A program made the position numbers and the translations under genes. A model generated the notes under the pieces. That model was not told the origin of the DNA, did no database searches, and was given only the letters and a program-made list of their open reading frames with translations. This document shows positions 50,347-53,833 of a stretch of 53,833 nt of DNA, piece after piece. Position 1 is the first letter of the stretch. Every line of letters starts with the position of its first letter. The DNA is taken from positions 1 to 53,833 of the forward strand of contig JAPPFK010000101.1 of NCBI GenBank assembly GCA_028823885.1, in the 5' to 3' direction. The DNA comes from Rhodospirillales bacterium (lineage in GTDB: Bacteria > Pseudomonadota > Alphaproteobacteria > Rhodospirillales > UBA2165).

Positions 50347-50370
50347 CCCGTTCGATCGGGGCACAGCCGT

Positions 50371-50538
50371 CTATTTGATTTTGGTTTCCTTGAACAGCAC
50401 GTGTTTCCGCGCGACCGGGTCGTACTTGCGGAATTCAAGCTTCTCGGTCTGGGTCTTCGGGTTCTTCTTGGCGACGTAATAGAACCCGGTATCGGCCGTG
50501 CTTTCGAGCTTGATCAAGATTGTGTTGGGCTTTGCCAT
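50371..50538 (-). CDS. rpmG: 50S ribosomal protein L33
   Basis: The 55-residue product [21 protein letters not shown]... continues [32 protein letters not shown], the complete bL33 of alphaproteobacterial type. It lacks the zinc-binding cysteines (C-minus form). ATG at 50538 is the correct start; an earlier one adds a non-homologous leader. Confidence 0.97.
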   Translation of the reverse strand: MAKPNTILIKLESTADTGFYYVAKKNPKTQTEKLEFRKYDPVARKHVLFKETKIK

Positions 50539-50632
50539 TTCACGAATATCCAGCCAATTTCGCAATTCGAGGGCCGCAACATAACGGTTGACGGCAACCT
50601 GTCAACGCCAACGCCGTCCCGAGGGGGGGCCG

Positions 50633-52237
50633 TTACTTGCCGCAGCTGGCCGCCATCGTCGGCGCGACGGCAAGCAGCCGCCGGTACTGGTCCGGATGGT
50701 CCAACAGATATTCGCCGAGCCGGACCTCGAACTCGCGCCGCTCGCGCGCTGCCGGGCATACCCGGCGCAAGGCTTTCCGCTTCGATGCGTCCGCCACGGG
50801 GACCGACCGCCACCGTGCCATGTGCTCATGGGTCCCGGCGATCTGGCGCAGCGCCGAACCGACAAGCCCGCTGACGCCGCTGTCCGGTCCCGACGTGCAA
50901 ACCGACGGCGAGACCCCAAGATCATGCAGCGAGTAGCCCGAGGGCGCGACGAACCGTGACCAGGTCAGCGTAATTTCGCCATCGTTGGGCAGCCGGGTGA
51001 TCGTTTGAACCGTGCCCTTGCCGAAGGAACCGGTGCCGATGACGACCGCCCGCTCGTGATCCTGGAGAGCCGCCGCCACGATCTCGGCGGCGGAGGCGGA
51101 CCGGCCGTTGATCAGAACCACCATGGGCAAACCGTTGGTGATGTCCGTGCCGCGGGCGTCGTAGTCCCGGACGCTATTGGGATGCCGTCCCCGGGTCGAA
51201 ACGATTCGGCCGCTGTTCAGGAACAGGCCCGCCACCTTTACCGCCTGGATGAGAAGCCCGCCGGGGTTGTCGCGGAGATCCAGCAAAATCCCGTGCAACT
51301 GCGCATCCCGGCGGGCCATGACGTCCTTCATGGCGCGAATCAGGTGTCCCGATGTGCGGTCGTTGAAGCCGGAGACGGTGATATGCAGAATATTGTGGTG
51401 AACCTTGGTCCGGACGGTCGGCAGGATGACCCGCGAGCGTTCGAGCGACCGGACATTCGGACGGTTTGTCCCAGAATCCACGTATCTCAGCAGCACGGTC
51501 GTACCGGCATCCCCCCGGAGCATGTTTCGGATTTCTTTCCGGCTGCGTCCGGCCAGCGGCTGCCGGTCCACGTGGGTGATCAGGTCGCCGACCCCTAGTC
51601 CGGCCCGGGCGGCAGGGGTGCGGGCAAAGACCTCGGTTATTCGTGGCCCGTCGGACCCGATGCGAAACCGTATACCGATCCCGCCGAATCCCGACCGCTT
51701 GGCGCGATTGTCCAGGGCCTCGGAAGCGCTGGCATAGCGGGAAAAAGAATCGAGTTTCGACACCATGCCGTCGAAAACCGCTTCATAGAGGCGCTCGGCG
51801 GGCATTCGGCGGATGGTCTCGGAAGCGTTTCGCGCTTCGGCCAGCGCGTCGGACGTCAGCGTCGCCCACCCGTCGGCATCGTCGGGCGCCGCCGCATGGG
51901 CCACGCGCAGGACCGCGCCGTCATACAGCAAGCGAACCCGCGGGCCGGACCGCTTGAAATCTATTTTGGGGTCGATGGCATCGAGGCCGTTCAACCCCTC
52001 GACCGCGAGCGCGTCGATGGCGACCGGTTCGATATAACGGTTGGCGATCTGGCGGTATCCTGTGGCGAAAGTGGATTCGGCGCGCTGGGCATCCAGGACC
52101 GCGGTTGTATCGACATGGGGGTTGGATGCCGCGCAGGCGCCAAGAAACGCGGCCGCAAGGGCCGTCAATGCAACGCGCGTGGGGCGGAATACCAGCCTCC
52201 GGCTTCCACCCTCCCAGGTGAAACAAGCGTTTCTCAC
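50633..52237 (-). CDS. S41-family peptidase, predicted lipoprotein (CtpA-like)
   Basis: Periplasmic C-terminal-processing-type serine protease of about 534 residues. It has an N-terminal lipoprotein signal with lipobox LGACAAS (lipid cysteine near residue 35 from the GTG at 52237; a TTG at 52261 is an alternative start). A PDZ domain follows at about 185-265 (FGGIGIRFRIGSDGPRITEVF, AGLGVGDLITHVDRQPLAG). The peptidase core contains GILLDLRDNPGGLLIQAVKVAG and the Ser-Lys dyad in NGRSASAAEIVAAAL and GTGSFGKGTVQ. The C-terminal 110 residues are extra and include several cysteines. Close to rnr, which lies 76 bp upstream. Confidence 0.9.
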   Translation of the reverse strand: MRNACFTWEGGSRRLVFRPTRVALTALAAAFLGACAASNPHVDTTAVLDAQRAESTFATGYRQIANRYIEPVAIDALAVEGLNGLDAIDPKIDFKRSGPRVRLLYDGAVLRVAHAAAPDDADGWATLTSDALAEARNASETIRRMPAERLYEAVFDGMVSKLDSFSRYASASEALDNRAKRSGFGGIGIRFRIGSDGPRITEVFARTPAARAGLGVGDLITHVDRQPLAGRSRKEIRNMLRGDAGTTVLLRYVDSGTNRPNVRSLERSRVILPTVRTKVHHNILHITVSGFNDRTSGHLIRAMKDVMARRDAQLHGILLDLRDNPGGLLIQAVKVAGLFLNSGRIVSTRGRHPNSVRDYDARGTDITNGLPMVVLINGRSASAAEIVAAALQDHERAVVIGTGSFGKGTVQTITRLPNDGEITLTWSRFVAPSGYSLHDLGVSPSVCTSGPDSGVSGLVGSALRQIAGTHEHMARWRSVPVADASKRKALRRVCPAARERREFEVRLGEYLLDHPDQYRRLLAVAPTMAASCGK

Positions 52238-52313
52238 TTTTTTCAGCCCGATTCCGGACAATTGCCTGCATTCTCGCAGGCAAGGATTCCCGCCGTCAAA
52301 TATTAATTATTTG

Positions 52314-53833
52314 CTATGAATCAATGGGTTGCAGGATCAGCCGGCCCCTGAGCGGGTCGGCTTCCCTAATCGTGACGGCCAGGGTTTGGCCAAGCGAATA
52401 GCGCAATCCGCCCCGCCCGGCCCCCAGGGACTGGCTCTTTTCGTCGAAGCTGAACCTGCCGGCGCCGAGGAGGCGTTTGGGAACAAATCCCTCGGCGCCG
52501 CTGTCTTTCAGCTCCACATAGAGGCCAAATCGGGTGATTCCGGTGACCCGGCCGGCGAGCCGGTCCGAGGCGACATCGAGCGCGGCGGCGACGGCGAACC
52601 GGTCCATGGCTTCACGCTCGGCCGAGACCGCGCGGCGCTCGGTCATCGACACATGCGCCGCCAGATCGTTGAGCCGGTCCGACGGCAGGAACCCTCCGCC
52701 GTCACCGAGTTTCAGCGCCTTGATCAGCGCCCGGTGCACCACAAGGTCGGAATACCGCCGGATGGGTGACGTAAAATGGGTGTAGTTCCGGAGGCGCAGG
52801 CCGAAATGACCGTCGTCGGAGGCGCCATAGACGGCTTGCGCCTGGCTTCGGAGAACCAGATCGGCCAACAGATCGGCCTCTTCCCTGTCCGAAGCGTTGG
52901 CCAATATCCGGTTGAAGTGATGGGGCAGCAGGACCCGGCCCTTCGGCGCCGGGTGGCCCATGGCGCGCAGGGTCTCGGTCAGGCCGGCGAGTTTGTCGGC
53001 GGGCGGTTCCTCATGAACGCGAAACAGCGCCCGGGCCCGTTCGGCGGCGAGCGTGCGCGCCGCCGCCACGTTGGCGGTGATCATGAACGCCTCGATCAGA
53101 CGGTGGGAAACGTACCGTGGCCGCTCTTCGATGCGCCACACGTCCGCGTTCTCGAACACCACCCGGCGCTCGGGCAGGTCGAGTTCCAGCGGCTCCCGGC
53201 GGTTTCTCTCGTTTTCGAGCGCGGCGAAGGCGCCCCGCAACGGCTCCAGGACCGGGCCTTTGAGTTCCGCACATTCTTCGTCGGGGTTTCCGTTCCAGGC
53301 GTCGTGGACCCGGCGATAGGTCAATCGGGCCGCCGAGCGCATCAGCGCCCGTTCGAACCGGTGATCCAGTATTCCGCCGTCGGCGCCAATCCGGATGTGC
53401 GCCGCGAGGCAGGGCCGGTCTTCCTTCGGCCGGAGGGAGCACCAGCCGTTCGACAGGGCCTCGGGCAGCATCGGCACGACCTGATCCGGCAGATAGACGG
53501 AATTGCCCCGCTCTCTTGCCGCCCGGTCCAAGGCGTCGTCCGGGCGCACATACCAGGCGACGTCGGCGATCGCGACGATCAGTTTCCAGCCGCCGGGATT
53601 TTCCGGATCGGTATCCGGCTCGGCGAACACCGCATCGTCGAAATCCCGGGCATCCTCATCGTCGACGGTCACCAGGGGGACAGCGCGGAGATCGGCGCGC
53701 TCGTCCAGGGGGGCCGCGATTGCCGCCTCGGCCAGGGCAAGCGCCTCCGGGGTGAATTCGACCGGTATGTCGTTGGCGGCGAGGGCGGCGCGGCTGAAGG
53801 TCCCGGTGGCCCCGAACCGGCCGATGCGCCGGA
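52314..53833 (-). CDS. rnr: Ribonuclease R, partial (5' end outside window)
   Basis: 3'-5' exoribonuclease. The frame is open to the right edge, giving the last 505 or so residues. The catalytic RNB motif LVTVDDEDARDFDDAVFAEP near its start contains the metal-binding aspartates. VAWYVRPDDALDRAARERGNSVYLPDQVVPMLPE and HFTSPIRRYSDLVVHRALI follow, as in RNase R/RNase II. The C-terminal S1 domain reads RVTGITRFGLYVELKDSGAEGFVP. The protein ends soon after S1 (ILQPIDS), lacking a long basic tail. The N-terminal helical and cold-shock domains lie beyond the window. Confidence 0.95.
   Translation of the reverse strand, partial: RRIGRFGATGTFSRAALAANDIPVEFTPEALALAEAAIAAPLDERADLRAVPLVTVDDEDARDFDDAVFAEPDTDPENPGGWKLIVAIADVAWYVRPDDALDRAARERGNSVYLPDQVVPMLPEALSNGWCSLRPKEDRPCLAAHIRIGADGGILDHRFERALMRSAARLTYRRVHDAWNGNPDEECAELKGPVLEPLRGAFAALENERNRREPLELDLPERRVVFENADVWRIEERPRYVSHRLIEAFMITANVAAARTLAAERARALFRVHEEPPADKLAGLTETLRAMGHPAPKGRVLLPHHFNRILANASDREEADLLADLVLRSQAQAVYGASDDGHFGLRLRNYTHFTSPIRRYSDLVVHRALIKALKLGDGGGFLPSDRLNDLAAHVSMTERRAVSAEREAMDRFAVAAALDVASDRLAGRVTGITRFGLYVELKDSGAEGFVPKRLLGAGRFSFDEKSQSLGAGRGGLRYSLGQTLAVTIREADPLRGRLILQPIDS

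Noticed and set aside
1..53833. CRISPR arrays, insertion sequences or prophage genes
   Set aside because: No regularly spaced direct repeats, transposase, integrase or phage structural genes were seen.

Overview
The window is GC-rich DNA from what looks like an alphaproteobacterium, probably a free-living relative of the Rhodospirillales. The evidence is a DivK-type receiver, hisZ overlapping purA, clpS, an rnr / S41 peptidase / rpmG cluster, and an abundance of tripartite tricarboxylate transporter (TTT) and CoA-based catabolic genes. This placement is inferred from gene content only.

Layout. Positions 1-42.7 kb are a long run of accessory catabolic and transport genes. First comes the start of a minus-strand membrane protein, then a TctB-TctA-TctC transporter, a Gfo/Idh dehydrogenase, two 3-hydroxyisobutyrate-dehydrogenase-like genes and a GntR/UTRA regulator (0.6-7.7 kb). 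Next are a cupin, an Ldh_2 dehydrogenase, a DUF1993 protein, a DsbA/FrnE-like oxidoreductase with an in-frame TGA exactly at its first active-site cysteine, and an acyl-CoA-dehydrogenase-like flavoprotein (7.8-11.7 kb). A second Gfo/Idh gene is followed by an NMT1/SsuA-type ABC importer operon with a small membrane protein, a TIM-barrel isomerase and a quinone-oxidoreductase-like gene (11.7-19.0 kb). A minus-strand block holds a CaiB-type CoA-transferase, an enoyl-CoA hydratase, a VOC epimerase, an FAH-family hydrolase and a second TTT system (19.0-25.9 kb). Then come a CoxM-CoxS-CoxL-like molybdenum hydroxylase and a complete branched-chain-type ABC importer (26.1-34.5 kb). The last catabolic block carries VOC, DUF1330, GST, RidA, a PuuE-like deacetylase, a third HIBADH-like protein, an amidase, two cyclase-family hydrolases and a BKACE (34.6-42.7 kb). 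From about 43 kb to the end the content is housekeeping: clpS, a TPR protein, tRNA-Glu, a JAMM peptidase, an RluD-type synthase, purA, hisZ, a glycosyltransferase, divK, rpmG, an S41 lipoprotein and rnr.

How it works together. A perfect 14-bp palindrome, GTCTTATATAAGAC, lies upstream of the first TTT operon, of its tctC, and of the adjacent Gfo/Idh gene. A one-mismatch copy precedes the ABC importer, and a two-mismatch copy lies between the second tctC and the molybdenum-hydroxylase operon. The only recognised classical transcription factor in the catabolic region is the GntR/UTRA protein at 6910-7686, and the palindrome resembles HutC-subfamily operators, so a local regulon for uptake and oxidation of one group of organic acids or amides is a reasonable inference.

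Most notable item. The DsbA/FrnE-like gene at 9864-10484 reads U-P-W-C if TGA is decoded as selenocysteine. A 7-bp hairpin with a G-containing 5-nt loop sits 20 nt after the TGA, in the position expected of a bacterial SECIS. A separate in-frame TAA in purA lies inside a patch of clustered substitutions and is more likely a sequence-quality artefact.
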